DNA from: JAIVHC01 sp049975505
Lineage (GTDB): Bacteria; Desulfobacterota; Desulfuromonadia; Desulfuromonadales; Desulfuromonadaceae
Length of the DNA: 36,406 nucleotides
Assembly (NCBI GenBank): GCA_049975505.1
Contig: JBNGCY010000013.1
Location: 1 to 36,406 of the forward strand
Direction: 5' to 3'
Every line of letters begins with the position of its first letter. Position 1 is the first letter of the stretch. The notes under the pieces are model-generated. The model worked only from the letters and a program-made list of their open reading frames with translations, searched no databases and was not told the DNA's origin. Shown here one piece after another: positions 24,248 through 32,370 of this stretch. The position numbers were made by a program, and so were the translations under genes.

Positions 24248-24943
24248 TCAGGACCGATACAGTTTGTGTTGTTCAATATAGTTGCTGACAGCTTCAGGAA
24301 CCATGTCTGCGATGGAACATTGCCGGCTTACCCGCTTTCTGATCTCGGTTGAAGAGATATCGGCCCGGGTTTCATACAGAAAATAGAGTCTGCCATGCTC
24401 CGGTGTCGGGCTTCTATCTTCATCCTGTGCAGAAGGTGCGCCGACTTCGGTGTAGACAAAGCTGTTGCGCGCGGCATCATAGCAGAACAGGTTACGCAGC
24501 GCAACGGGCAGCTCGCGGGGGCAGGTGCATTCCGGCAGTCCCGGACGCTGGGCAACTACGATGTTGCTCAACTCAAACAGGCGTGGATATTCTTTCCAGC
24601 TGGTAAGTTCTGCGAACGAGTCCATCCCCATGAGAAAGAAGAACGTCGCATCCGGATAGATGCGGTGGAGTTGCCGCAGGGTGTCCACAGTGTAACTTTT
24701 CCCCTCACGCTGCGCTTCCAGATCGCTGACACTGAAGTTATCCTCCCCGGAGACCGCACACTTGAGCATAGCATAGCGATGTTCAAATGCACTGATATCC
24801 CCAGGATCCTTGTGTGGTGGTGAAGGGGCGGGCATGAAAATGACCCTGTCGAGATCAAATCTGGTTTCCATCTCGCGCGCGATTTCGAGGTGCCCGAAAT
24901 GCACCGGATCGAAGGTTCCGCCGATTATGCCGATTTTCTGCAT
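24248..24943 (-). CDS. nadD: Nicotinate-nucleotide adenylyltransferase
   Basis: It joins nicotinate mononucleotide with ATP to form deamido-NAD in NAD synthesis. The 231-residue protein opens MQKIGIIGGTFDP and has the HFGH nucleotidyltransferase motif at about 15-18 and SSTEIRKRV near the C-terminus. The frame is open back to 24979, but the ATG at 24943 gives the canonical start. It lies one base past the proA TGA (stop and start nearly touching), without a clear Shine-Dalgarno sequence, pointing to reinitiation after proA. About 15 residues around 165-180 form a slightly long loop. Confidence 0.95.
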   Translation of the reverse strand: MQKIGIIGGTFDPVHFGHLEIAREMETRFDLDRVIFMPAPSPPHKDPGDISAFEHRYAMLKCAVSGEDNFSVSDLEAQREGKSYTVDTLRQLHRIYPDATFFFLMGMDSFAELTSWKEYPRLFELSNIVVAQRPGLPECTCPRELPVALRNLFCYDAARNSFVYTEVGAPSAQDEDRSPTPEHGRLYFLYETRADISSTEIRKRVSRQCSIADMVPEAVSNYIEQHKLYRS

Positions 24944-24944
24944 A

Positions 24945-26210
24945 TCAGACGCGAATCTGACCGCTTCCGAATACCACAAATTTTCTCGTGGTGAGATCTT
25001 CGAGCCCCATAGGGCCGAAGGAGTGCAGCTTGGTGGTGGAGATGCCTATTTCAGCCCCGAGGCCGAACTGAGCGCCATCGGAAAAGCGCGATGAAGCGTT
25101 GACCATGGTGACGCTGGAGTTGACGCGGCGGGTAAACTCTTCCGCATTGGCATAGCTGTCGGTTACAATCACTTCGGTGTGGAGAGAGCCATGGCGCTCA
25201 ATATGGTCAATGGCCTCATCTATATCTTCTACAACCCGGACTGCGAGAATCAGATCCAGATACTCAGTGTCCCAGTCCTCTTCGCTGGCCTTGCTGATCC
25301 CGTTGGCCAGAGAACAGGTAATGGGGCAGCCGCGCAGTTCCACGCCGTGCTGACGCATATCACTTGCTATGCGCGGCACAAAGGTTTCGGCAATATCCTT
25401 GTGGATCAGCAGGGTTTCCATGGCGTTGCACACCCCGGGACGCTGGGTTTTGGCGTTGATGCAGATGCGACTTGCCATCTCCTCATCGGCATCCGCGTCA
25501 ACATAGGTATGGCATACCCCCTTGTAGTGTTTAATCACCGGGATGCGTGAATTTTCACTCACAAAGCGGATCAGCCCCTCGCCTCCGCGCGGGATGATTA
25601 GGTCGATATCCTCTTCACACGCAAGCAGCGTATTGACGGCGCTCCGATCTGTGGTTTCCACTACCTGCAAAGCCGCGGGGGGCAGCCCCATGTGTTCAAG
25701 TTCCCCTTTTAATATGTTGCCGATGGCCGTGTTGGAATGGATCGCTTCGGAGCCGCCGCGCAGAATGATAGCGTTGCCGCTCTTAAGGCACAGACCCGCC
25801 GCATCTGCGGTGACATTGGGGCGGGATTCAAAGATGATCCCGATAACCCCCAGCGGGATGCGCATGCGTCCCACCTGAATCCCGCTGGGGCGGCGCCACA
25901 TCCCGGTTACTTCCCCTACGGGATCGGGAAGAGCGGCGACTTCACGTAAGCCCATGGCCATGGCATCAATGCGTTCATCGGTAAGAATGAGACGATCAAT
26001 CATGGCGGAACTCAGATTATTGGCACGTGCCTGACGTACATCCTGATCGTTGTACTGTTGCAGGGTGGCACGTTGGTTCTCCAGGGCCCCTGCCATCCGT
26101 TCCAGGAGTTCGTTTTTGGTAGCTGAACTCAGGTTGGCAATGCGAACGGAAGCTTTACGTGCTTCACGTGCCAGTTCTCTGATCCGGGTAGATACTTCAG
26201 GCGTGCTCAT
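24945..26210 (-). CDS. proA: Glutamate-5-semialdehyde dehydrogenase (gamma-glutamyl phosphate reductase)
   Basis: It reduces gamma-glutamyl phosphate with NADPH to glutamate semialdehyde, the second step of proline synthesis. The 421-residue protein belongs to the aldehyde dehydrogenase superfamily. The catalytic Cys261 lies in KTQRPGVCNAMETLL, and PLGVIGIIFESRPNVTADA is at about 119-137. The C-terminal LHSFGPMGLEDLTT-KFVVFG segment is diagnostic of ProA. AGGAG precedes the ATG. It lies 18 bases after proB, with which it acts in sequence, and touches nadD. Confidence 0.97.
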   Translation of the reverse strand: MSTPEVSTRIRELAREARKASVRIANLSSATKNELLERMAGALENQRATLQQYNDQDVRQARANNLSSAMIDRLILTDERIDAMAMGLREVAALPDPVGEVTGMWRRPSGIQVGRMRIPLGVIGIIFESRPNVTADAAGLCLKSGNAIILRGGSEAIHSNTAIGNILKGELEHMGLPPAALQVVETTDRSAVNTLLACEEDIDLIIPRGGEGLIRFVSENSRIPVIKHYKGVCHTYVDADADEEMASRICINAKTQRPGVCNAMETLLIHKDIAETFVPRIASDMRQHGVELRGCPITCSLANGISKASEEDWDTEYLDLILAVRVVEDIDEAIDHIERHGSLHTEVIVTDSYANAEEFTRRVNSSVTMVNASSRFSDGAQFGLGAEIGISTTKLHSFGPMGLEDLTTRKFVVFGSGQIRV

Positions 26211-26228
26211 GCAGTTCTCCTTGCTTTT

Positions 26229-27362
26229 TCAGTCATCTTCTCTAGCAAACACCAGATTGTCGCGGTGGACAATTTCATCACTGTATTTATACCCCAGAAT
26301 TCCGGTGATTTCTGCACTTTTGTGTCCGAGAATCCGGGATATTTCATTTTGGGTATAATTAGTTATGCCGCGGGCGAATTCCTCCCGTTTTTCATTGCAC
26401 AGGCAGACGGAATCCCCGCGGTCAAAGCCGCCTTCCACCCCGATGATTCCGGAGGGGAGCAGGCTTTTCCCCTCTTCGCAGATGGCGCGACAGGCTCCCG
26501 CATCGACGATAATCTTGCCGCGCAGCTTGCGGGCAAATGCTATCCAGTGTTTTTTGCTTGTCATCGGTGTTGAGGTGGGGAGGAAAAATGTGCCGATATC
26601 TTCAGCGGCAAAAAAACGTGCAAGATTATCGGGCTTCAGGCCGTTTATGATGGCGGTGGCGATACCATAGCGGGTGGCGCGTTTTGCCGCTTTGAGCTTG
26701 GTCACCATGCCACCGGTTCCCAGGGTGGTTGTGGTCTTCCCGGCCATTGCCTCTATTTCAGGGGTGATGTGTTCGACTTCGTGCAGAAGTGTAGCATCGG
26801 GATGCTTGCCGGGGTCTTTGTCAAACAGACCGTCAACGTCAGATAGAATCAGAAGCAGATTGGCCTCCACCAGGCTCGCCACCATGGAGGAGAGGTTGTC
26901 ATTGTCGCCAAAGCGGATTTCATCAACCACAACAGTGTCGTTTTCGTTGATAATCGGGATAATGCCATACTCGAGCAGAGTCATGATGGTGTTGCGCGCA
27001 TTGAGATAGCGGCGTCGGTTGGAAAGGTCATCGCGGGTCAGGAGGATCTGGGCGACGTTTTCTCCATTGTTGCGGAACACCGAACGATAGCTGCGCATCA
27101 GGCGGCTCTGACCCACAGCCGCGGCCGCCTGTTTGAGAGGGATGCTCTGCGGGCGTCCGCTGATGCCGAGGTCCCGCTTGCCTGCTGCAACCGAGCCCGA
27201 CGAAACCACAATAACTTCGTAGCCCTGTTTGTGCAAGCGGCACATCGCTTCAGACAGATGTTCAACCTGGGCGAAGTTGAGCCCTTCCGGGGAGGTAATA
27301 ACTCCACTGCCTATTTTGATGACCACCCGCTTTACCGGGGTGAGAAGGCGTTGTCTGGTCAT
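26229..27362 (-). CDS. proB: Glutamate 5-kinase with PUA domain
   Basis: It phosphorylates glutamate at the gamma carboxyl, the first and proline-inhibited step of proline synthesis. The 377-residue protein has the amino-acid-kinase core (VVIKIGSGVIT at about 13-23, VSSGSVAAGKRDLG, NENDTV, GTGGMVTKLKAA) and a C-terminal PUA domain from about 285 (GKIIVDAGAC----GKSLLPSGI). Its ATG overlaps the obgE stop as ATGA, so translation is coupled to obgE. Confidence 0.97.
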   Translation of the reverse strand: MTRQRLLTPVKRVVIKIGSGVITSPEGLNFAQVEHLSEAMCRLHKQGYEVIVVSSGSVAAGKRDLGISGRPQSIPLKQAAAAVGQSRLMRSYRSVFRNNGENVAQILLTRDDLSNRRRYLNARNTIMTLLEYGIIPIINENDTVVVDEIRFGDNDNLSSMVASLVEANLLLILSDVDGLFDKDPGKHPDATLLHEVEHITPEIEAMAGKTTTTLGTGGMVTKLKAAKRATRYGIATAIINGLKPDNLARFFAAEDIGTFFLPTSTPMTSKKHWIAFARKLRGKIIVDAGACRAICEEGKSLLPSGIIGVEGGFDRGDSVCLCNEKREEFARGITNYTQNEISRILGHKSAEITGILGYKYSDEIVHRDNLVFAREDD

Positions 27363-28384
27363 GATTTCTGTGTCCGCTCCTTGTCGAGACGCTCACCGAT
27401 GGCTTGAACCAGGGCATCGAGGCCGTCGCCACTGATGGCGGAAATGGAGAAAACCGTATAACCCTGGGCTTCAAACAGGGGGCGGGCCTTTTCCGCGCGC
27501 TGGCGCACTTCGGTGACATCGTTTTTGCTCAGTACCACTATCTGAGGTTTTTGCCCCAATTCAGCATCGTGTTGTCTGAGTTCAGTGTTGATGAGGTTGA
27601 AGTTGTGGAGAAAATCTTCGCGTTCATCCAGGCTCGGATCACTCAAGTCCACAAGATGGAGAAACAGATCGGTGCGCTCCACATGGCGTAGAAATCTGGT
27701 CCCCAAGCCGTGGCCTTCGCTCGCCCCCGCAATGAGCCCGGGGATATCCGCGACCACAAAGGATTTATATCCTGCATAGGGAACCACGCCCAAGTTGGGA
27801 ACCAGGGTTGTGAAGGGGTAGTCGGCCACCTTCGGGCGTGCCGCGGAAATGGCGCGGATCAGGGTGGATTTACCCGCGTTGGGCATCCCGACGAGGCCCA
27901 CATCAGCCAGGAGCTTGAGTTCCAGGCGGATGCTCAGGGCTTCGCCCGGAGTGCCGGGTTGAGTGTGGCGCGGGGCGCGGTTGGTGCTTGTGGCAAAACG
28001 GGCATTGCCGCGTCCGCCCATCCCTCCCTGCAGAAGCAGGATGCGTTCTCCGGGGGTGGTCAGATCGGCGAGGAGTTCACCGCTGTCGCTGTCGTACACC
28101 AGGGTTCCGGGCGGCACCATAAGAGTCAGGGATTCGCCGTTTTTTCCGTGGCGGTTTTTCCCCATGCCGTGGCCGCCGTTCTGGGCTTTATAGTGGGCGT
28201 GGTAACGATAGTCGAGCAGGGTGGAGAGGCCTTCATCCACCTGCAGATATACATCACCGCCGTTGCCACCGTCCCCGCCATCGGGGCCACCGCGGGGGAT
28301 AAATTTCTCCCGCCGGAAGGAGAGACAACCGCGGCCTCCGTCTCCGGCCTTAACCTGTATTTTTACTTCATCGACAAAGCGCAT
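27359..28384 (-). CDS. obgE: GTPase ObgE/CgtA
   Basis: This essential ribosome-assembly GTPase acts on the 50S subunit. The 341-residue protein has the glycine-rich Obg fold (about 1-158, with KAGDGGRGCLSFRREKF and GGPDGGDGGNGGDV). The G domain has G1 GMPNAGKS at 166-173, G3 DIPG at 213-216 and a G4 box SKND at 286-289 where NKxD is usual. No long C-terminal extension is present. The frame is open to 28456, but the ATG at 28384 gives the conserved MRFVDEVKI start. The ribosome-binding site is weak. It overlaps proB by 4 bases and lies after the rpmA terminator, so it probably has its own promoter around 28400-28440. Confidence 0.95.
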   Translation of the reverse strand: MRFVDEVKIQVKAGDGGRGCLSFRREKFIPRGGPDGGDGGNGGDVYLQVDEGLSTLLDYRYHAHYKAQNGGHGMGKNRHGKNGESLTLMVPPGTLVYDSDSGELLADLTTPGERILLLQGGMGGRGNARFATSTNRAPRHTQPGTPGEALSIRLELKLLADVGLVGMPNAGKSTLIRAISAARPKVADYPFTTLVPNLGVVPYAGYKSFVVADIPGLIAGASEGHGLGTRFLRHVERTDLFLHLVDLSDPSLDEREDFLHNFNLINTELRQHDAELGQKPQIVVLSKNDVTEVRQRAEKARPLFEAQGYTVFSISAISGDGLDALVQAIGERLDKERTQKS

Positions 28385-28433
28385 AATATAATCTTGAATT
28401 TTTGTGTCGGCATTACGGACTGTGCATCGTAGC

Positions 28434-28474
28434 ATAAAAAAAGCCCGGAGTTCCATTGTTTGAACCCGGGCTTT
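28434..28474 (-). terminator. Rho-independent terminator between rpmA and obgE
   Basis: AAAGCCCGG at 28440-28448 pairs with CCGGGCTTT at 28466-28474, with possible extra pairing of GTTC and GAAC inside. On the minus strand it is followed by a run of seven T residues. It lies about 25 bases after the rpmA stop. The plus strand also carries a short T run, so it could act in both directions. Confidence 0.85.
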
Positions 28475-28498
28475 TTCATGTGCTGTGCGTACAAGGAA

Positions 28499-28753
28499 CT
28501 AGTTGGCGTAAACGCTGATCTGTTGGCGCTTTTTATCCTTGCGTTCGAACTTGACTTCACCATCAATGAGGGCAAACAGGGTGTAGTCTTTGCCGCAGCC
28601 TACGTTTTTTCCGGGGTGGAAGGTAGTGCCGCGCTGACGCGCCAGGATGGAGCCGGCTGTAACCTGCTGACCACCGAAACGCTTTACCCCCAGGCGTTTA
28701 CCTATACTGTCGCGACCGTTCCTGGAACTGCCGCCTGCCTTTTTATGAGCCAT
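28499..28753 (-). CDS. rpmA: 50S ribosomal protein L27
   Basis: It lies at the peptidyl-transferase centre of the large subunit, its N-terminal tail reaching the tRNA ends. The 84-residue protein starts MAHKKAGGSSRNGRDS and contains KRFGGQQVTAGSILARQRGT and HPG-NVG-GKDYTLFALIDG, typical of L27 in both length and sequence. There is no extra N-terminal cleavage extension as seen in Firmicutes. AGGAG precedes the ATG. It follows rplU by 14 bases. Confidence 0.99.
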   Translation of the reverse strand: MAHKKAGGSSRNGRDSIGKRLGVKRFGGQQVTAGSILARQRGTTFHPGKNVGCGKDYTLFALIDGEVKFERKDKKRQQISVYAN

Positions 28754-28767
28754 AACGTATCTCCTTA

Positions 28768-29076
28768 CTAAGCCTCGATGCCCGTAATTCTCAAACGAGT
28801 GATGGGCTGACGGTGTCCATTGGTCTTGCGATAGCCTTTGCGTCGTTTCGACTTGAAGACAAGAATCTTCTTGTCTTTGCCCTGTTCTACAATCCGGGCT
28901 GTGACTTTCGCATCAGGCAATAGAGGTGCTCCGATTTTTACCTCTTCTCCGCCGACCATGAGGACATCACTGATTTCGATGGACTCGCCAGTTTCTCCGG
29001 CAAGTTTTTCCACCTTGATTGTGTCGCCTTCGGATACTTTGTACTGTTTCCCTCCGGTCTTGATCACCGCATACAT
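28768..29076 (-). CDS. rplU: 50S ribosomal protein L21
   Basis: This 23S rRNA-binding protein of the large subunit has 102 residues. It starts MYAVIKTGGKQYKVSEGD and ends with the basic FKSKRRKGYRKTNGHRQPIT segment followed by LRITGI, which is diagnostic. It is the first gene of rplU-rpmA, read from the promoter at 29125-29154 and ended by the terminator at 28434-28474. Confidence 0.99.
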   Translation of the reverse strand: MYAVIKTGGKQYKVSEGDTIKVEKLAGETGESIEISDVLMVGGEEVKIGAPLLPDAKVTARIVEQGKDKKILVFKSKRRKGYRKTNGHRQPITRLRITGIEA

Positions 29077-29124
29077 GTGCTTTCACCTCACTCTCAGTGG
29101 TATATAAGATTTCAATAGCGCAGC

Positions 29125-29154
29125 AATGTAGCCCTGGGATGGGGGCGGTGTCAA
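29125..29154 (-). promoter_or_regulatory. Sigma-70 type promoter for rplU-rpmA
   Basis: The minus strand has a perfect TTGACA, an 18-base spacer and TACATT, about 50 bases before the rplU ATG. Confidence 0.7.
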
Positions 29155-29190
29155 GTGTTTTTTCTGCACCGGGGGCGTTGCAGGCGCGGT

Positions 29191-29529
29191 TCAGTGATCA
29201 CACAGGTTGGATCCGGGTTTGAGTTCCCCCCGCAGGTAGGTTTGGACAAGTTCCTCCGGCTTTTGTGCGGGAGCGCCTACTATTACCTCAATCCCCTGGG
29301 CACGAAACAGATCCTGGGCTCGGTTACCCATACCCCCGGCAATGACAAGGTTCACCCCTTGTTCCGCGAGCCAGCGCGGCAGGACTCCGGGTTCGTGAGG
29401 TGGAGCTGTAACACTCTCTTCAGCGGTTATTGCTTTATTGTCCGGATCGGCAGAGATCAGGGTGAAGGTTTCGCAGTGACCAAAGTGCATGGCCAGCAGA
29501 TTGTTGGCGGTGGGGATTGCAATTTTCAT
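29191..29529 (-). CDS. NifX/NifB-type iron-molybdenum cofactor-binding family protein (1)
   Basis: The 112-residue protein has the single-domain fold of the dinitrogenase iron-molybdenum cofactor family: MKIAIPTANNLLAMHFGHCETF at the N-terminus, LVIAGGMGNRAQDLF in the middle, and the C-terminal NLCDH. The FGHC and CDH motifs hold Cys and His residues suited to metal or cluster binding. These proteins bind metal-sulfur clusters in nitrogenase maturation and, in non-fixing anaerobes, in ORP-like complexes. GGAGT precedes the ATG. It follows the ATPase gene by 203 bases, with repeat copy 3 in between, so it may be transcribed separately. A TATAAA near 29575 is a possible -10. Confidence 0.85.
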   Translation of the reverse strand: MKIAIPTANNLLAMHFGHCETFTLISADPDNKAITAEESVTAPPHEPGVLPRWLAEQGVNLVIAGGMGNRAQDLFRAQGIEVIVGAPAQKPEELVQTYLRGELKPGSNLCDH

Positions 29530-29583
29530 GAATTACTCCATTTCAGGTTGGATAGAAGTTTCAGCTAGTTTATACGCAACTAT

Positions 29584-29716
29584 TTACCACCTGACGGTGG
29601 GGGCTTGTGGTACCCATGGAAAGGGCGTCTGTCGCCATGGACGGCGACAGTCGAACGGCCATGGACGGCCCCGATCCCAAACAGTCGTGTCCCTTGGAAT
29701 GGGTGCCACAAGCCCT
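29584..29716 (+). repeat. Intergenic palindromic repeat, copy 3 (complete)
   Basis: About 133 bases, carrying the same core as copy 2: CTTGTGGTACCCATGGAAAG, then the hairpin CTGTCGCC-atggac-GGCGACAG, then CTTGGAATGGGTGCCACAAG at the right. It has about a dozen extra bases (around CCCGATCCCAAACAG) before the right end. Outside the element, AACTAT on the left faces ATAGTT on the right. It separates an ATPase gene from the 112-residue NifX-type gene. Confidence 0.85.
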
Positions 29717-29732
29717 TACCTGATAGTTGTGC

Positions 29733-30623
29733 TTACGGGTTTATGTGCTTTTCAAGTGTATTCCATAACTTGCGCACCTGAGCAGCAATCGTTTCTTCGC
29801 CGGCGCCAGGCTCTGCATATTCGGTAACGCATTGGCACTGTATCTGCGCTGCGGTAAAAGCCGGGTCAAAATTTATCTTACCCAGGGTCGGGATCTGGTG
29901 TTGCGCCGCTTCGGCACAGATGGAATCGCCCAGCTCCGGGTTGATGTCGTATTTATTGATACACAGATACGCGGGGATTTTAAAATGAGCACAGAGTTGG
30001 GCTACGCGCTCAAAGTCGTGCGCCCCGGAGACTGAGGGCTCGGTGACAATCAGAACACCATCCGCTCCGGTGATGGAGGCGATAACGGGGCAGCCGATCC
30101 CCGGCGGACCATCCACAATAAGCAGCTCCGCCTTTTCCGCCTCGGCCAGGGCTCGGGCCTCGCGCCGCACCAGGCTTACCAGTTTACCGGAATTTTCCGC
30201 CCCGATATGCAGGCGCGCATGCACCATCCTGCCAAAACGGGTTTTGGAGGTGTGCCACACGCCGCATTCCGCTTCGGGGAAATCGATCGCCTGGGCGGGA
30301 CAGAATTCCACACATACCTTACACCCTTCACACGCACACGGATCAACGCGGAAGACACCATCTTCATCATGTGTGATGGCATCAAAGGCGCAGTATTGTT
30401 CGCACAGTCCGCAGGCGGTGCAGTCATCCGGCCGGATCATGGCTTCATGTCCGCTGCTGAAGGTGTGGCTCTGTTCAATCTCCGGATTCAGAAGCAGATG
30501 CAGATCAGCGGCATCCACATCGCAGTCGGCACATATGCTGTTCCGGGCCAGATGGCAGAATGCCGCAGTAAGGCTGGTTTTGCCGGTTCCCCCTTTGCCG
30601 CTGATAACAATCAATTCCTTCAT
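29733..30623 (-). CDS. MinD-superfamily ATPase with inserted 2x[4Fe-4S] ferredoxin domain (2)
   Basis: The 296-residue protein has the deviant Walker A motif GKGGTGKT at 9-16. A ferredoxin-like insert carries CTACGLCEQYC at 68-78 and CEGCKVCVEFC at 98-108, and the ATPase core resumes with VDGPPGIGCPVIAS and LIVTEPSVSGAHD. This is the COG1149 type. The same kind of paired ATPases accompanies the Orange Protein complex of Desulfovibrio, where they are thought to help build or move a metal-sulfur cluster. Its ATG overlaps the stop of the preceding ATPase gene as ATGA, so the two are probably made in equal amounts and act as a pair. Confidence 0.9.
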   Translation of the reverse strand: MKELIVISGKGGTGKTSLTAAFCHLARNSICADCDVDAADLHLLLNPEIEQSHTFSSGHEAMIRPDDCTACGLCEQYCAFDAITHDEDGVFRVDPCACEGCKVCVEFCPAQAIDFPEAECGVWHTSKTRFGRMVHARLHIGAENSGKLVSLVRREARALAEAEKAELLIVDGPPGIGCPVIASITGADGVLIVTEPSVSGAHDFERVAQLCAHFKIPAYLCINKYDINPELGDSICAEAAQHQIPTLGKINFDPAFTAAQIQCQCVTEYAEPGAGEETIAAQVRKLWNTLEKHINP

Positions 30624-31513
30624 GCCGCCACCTCTCTTTCCATAATGCTTTCCAGCATGGTGTGCAGCTGCTGTTTCAGCTCAGGCGCGGCTTCGCAGAG
30701 TGAATCCCCGCGTGAGTACGCTTCGGCGATGCTCCGTTTCCAGGGGATCTCCATGGCTATTTCGATCCCCTGGCTGCGGCAGTAGTCGCGAACCCTGGCA
30801 TCACCGCTGTCGGCGCGGTTGATGACCACGGCGAAGGGGATTTCAAGCTGACGCACGGTTTCCACGGCAAGCTCAAGGTCGTTGAGTCCGAAGGGGGTCG
30901 GTTCTGTGACCAGAAGAACAAATTGACTCCCGCGTACCGCGGTGATCATAGGGCACGATGTCCCCGGTGGGCAGTCGAGGATATTTAGAGCCTCGGCAGC
31001 ACCGACATTTTTTACTGCGCGGATCAGAGGGGGAGCCATCACCTGGCCAATGGCAAGTTTGCCGCTGATGAAGTTTATCGGAGCACTGGGGTTTTTTAAC
31101 TGTACCCCGCAATCGAGGCTCCCCATGGGCATATCTTTGTCGCTGATGGCCCCTTCGGGGCAGATGCGGCGGCATCCCTGGCAGCTGTGGCACAGTTCGG
31201 CAAAGACCATGGCGCGTCCTCCGGCCACGGCAATCGCATTGAACTGACACAGTTCAGCACATTTCCCACACGCCGTGCAGCGTTGGGGGTCAATCTGCGG
31301 CACCGGACGGTTCTGCTCAGTGTGCCTGCTCCAGCGCGGGCGCACAAAAAGATGCGCATTGGGCTCCTCCACATCGCAGTCACGTAAGGTTACTCCTGTC
31401 CCCGCCGCTTCGGCCAGGGCGGTGGCCAGGGTGGTTTTGCCGGTACCCCCTTTCCCGGAGGCAACGGCAAGGGTGAAGGGGTGAGTACTTTGGTATGTGT
31501 GAGTATCGGACAT
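30620..31513 (-). CDS. MinD-superfamily ATPase with inserted 2x[4Fe-4S] ferredoxin domain (1)
   Basis: The 297-residue paralogue of the next gene has Walker A GKGGTGKT at 20-27, cluster ligands CTACGKCAELC at 79-89 and CHSCQGCRRIC at 108-118, and then LDCPPGTSCPMITA and LLVTEPTPFGLNDL. The frame is open to 31573, but the ATG at 31513 has GGAGT at correct spacing and avoids overlap with the NifX-type gene upstream. Likely cytoplasmic, with ATP- and redox-dependent handling of metal clusters; the client protein is probably one of the neighbouring NifX-type proteins. Confidence 0.9.
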   Translation of the reverse strand: MSDTHTYQSTHPFTLAVASGKGGTGKTTLATALAEAAGTGVTLRDCDVEEPNAHLFVRPRWSRHTEQNRPVPQIDPQRCTACGKCAELCQFNAIAVAGGRAMVFAELCHSCQGCRRICPEGAISDKDMPMGSLDCGVQLKNPSAPINFISGKLAIGQVMAPPLIRAVKNVGAAEALNILDCPPGTSCPMITAVRGSQFVLLVTEPTPFGLNDLELAVETVRQLEIPFAVVINRADSGDARVRDYCRSQGIEIAMEIPWKRSIAEAYSRGDSLCEAAPELKQQLHTMLESIMEREVAA

Positions 31514-31517
31514 GGAT

Positions 31518-31883
31518 TTAACTCCAGTGCGCTTCCACATTTGCGCTGTCGGCTTCCTGCAGTTTCCCTTCAAGAACCGCCTTCAGGGCATCGGCCACGG
31601 TTTTGTGCTCGCTGGTGTGATAGATTTTAACCCCGGCGGCCTGTAATACCTGAAATGCTTTGGGGCCGCAGTTGCCGGTTACCACTGCATCAGCCCCGGC
31701 GTTAATTACATTCTGCGCCGCCTGGATACCGGCACCCTGGGCAGCATTCATGTTCTGGGAGTTTTCCAGGATGGTGGCGGCGTTGGTTTCGGTGTCGATC
31801 AGAATGAATTGCTTTGCACGTCCGAAACGCTGATCCAGATCTGAATTCAGATCCGACCCTGTAGTTGAAAAGGCAACGGTCAT
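31518..31883 (-). CDS. NifX/NifB-type iron-molybdenum cofactor-binding family protein (2)
   Basis: The 121-residue protein has the common small-protein pattern of this family: LDQRFGRAKQFILID at about 16-30, a helix with QGAGIQAAQ, AVVTGNCGPKAFQVL around 67-81 with the single cysteine, and the tail ANVEAHWS. It is the type found in many anaerobes outside nitrogen fixation, including the family to which the Desulfovibrio ORP protein belongs. AGGAG precedes the ATG. It lies 4 bases upstream of the first ATPase gene, so the two are almost certainly cotranscribed. Confidence 0.9.
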   Translation of the reverse strand: MTVAFSTTGSDLNSDLDQRFGRAKQFILIDTETNAATILENSQNMNAAQGAGIQAAQNVINAGADAVVTGNCGPKAFQVLQAAGVKIYHTSEHKTVADALKAVLEGKLQEADSANVEAHWS

Positions 31884-31931
31884 TGGCTTATCTCCTTGAT
31901 GTGGTTATCATACTCGTTTGTCAGTTGAGCC

Positions 31932-31960
31932 TGTAGCAACCACGGAACGTGGGTGCTACA
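31932..31960. repeat. Short hairpin resembling a collapsed copy of the intergenic repeat
   Basis: TGTAGCAACCACG and CGTGGGTGCTACA form a 13-base stem with one mismatch and a 3-base loop. On the minus strand the flank and arm read GGCTTGTAGCACCCACGTTCC, which closely follows the end of the larger repeat (GGCTTGTGGCACCCATTCC). It lies between two genes of the NifX/ATPase operon and has no T tract. Confidence 0.5.
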
Positions 31961-31991
31961 AGCCTTTGCTGACCAGTTAATAATGGCAAAA

Positions 31992-32312
31992 TCAGGATTG
32001 CTGATTGAGCTGATTTTTGATCTCTGCAATCTGCGCTTCCAGTTCCTGGGCTTTACGGCTCAGATCCTCTTTTTGAGCAGGGGGGATCTCCCCAGGAGCG
32101 CCCCCGAGGCTCTGCTGCCGTCCTTGTCCCATTCCCTGACCCATGCCGCGCCCGAGTCCTCGACCGCTGCCTCTGCCTCCTCCGAGTCCACCTCCGCCCC
32201 CGCGCCCTCCGGCGGTGGTGCATCTGGGTTCATTGTTGCCGGAACAGTAGCCTGCCCCGCGTCCAGTTCTGCTTCCGAGTCCATTTGGTCCAGTTCTATC
32301 TCCTCTAGGCAT
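31992..32312 (-). CDS. DUF5320-like glycine-rich protein with C-terminal coiled coil
   Basis: The 106-residue protein begins MPRGDRTGPNGLGSRTGRGAG, has a central run of Gly, Arg and Gln (GGGLGGGRGSGRGLGRGMGQG), and ends in a charged helix (KEDLSRKAQELEAQIAEIKNQL) likely to form a coiled coil. This matches the small DUF5320 proteins often found beside NifX-type proteins and MinD ATPases; their function is unknown. Two cysteines (YCSGNNEPRC) may bind metal. A perfect AGGAGG precedes the ATG at 32312; the frame continues to 32618 but that extension has no support. Its coding strand is very G-rich. Confidence 0.85.
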   Translation of the reverse strand: MPRGDRTGPNGLGSRTGRGAGYCSGNNEPRCTTAGGRGGGGGLGGGRGSGRGLGRGMGQGMGQGRQQSLGGAPGEIPPAQKEDLSRKAQELEAQIAEIKNQLNQQS

Positions 32313-32370
32313 GATGTTCCTCCTGTCGATGTTTGCGATAATGTAAATATTTCTCAGTTGTACTTCATGT

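Noticed and set aside
29690..29716. GTGGCACCC in repeat copy 3 as a sigma-54 -24 element
   Set aside because: No TTGC at the -12 position; the motif is part of the inverted end of the repeat.
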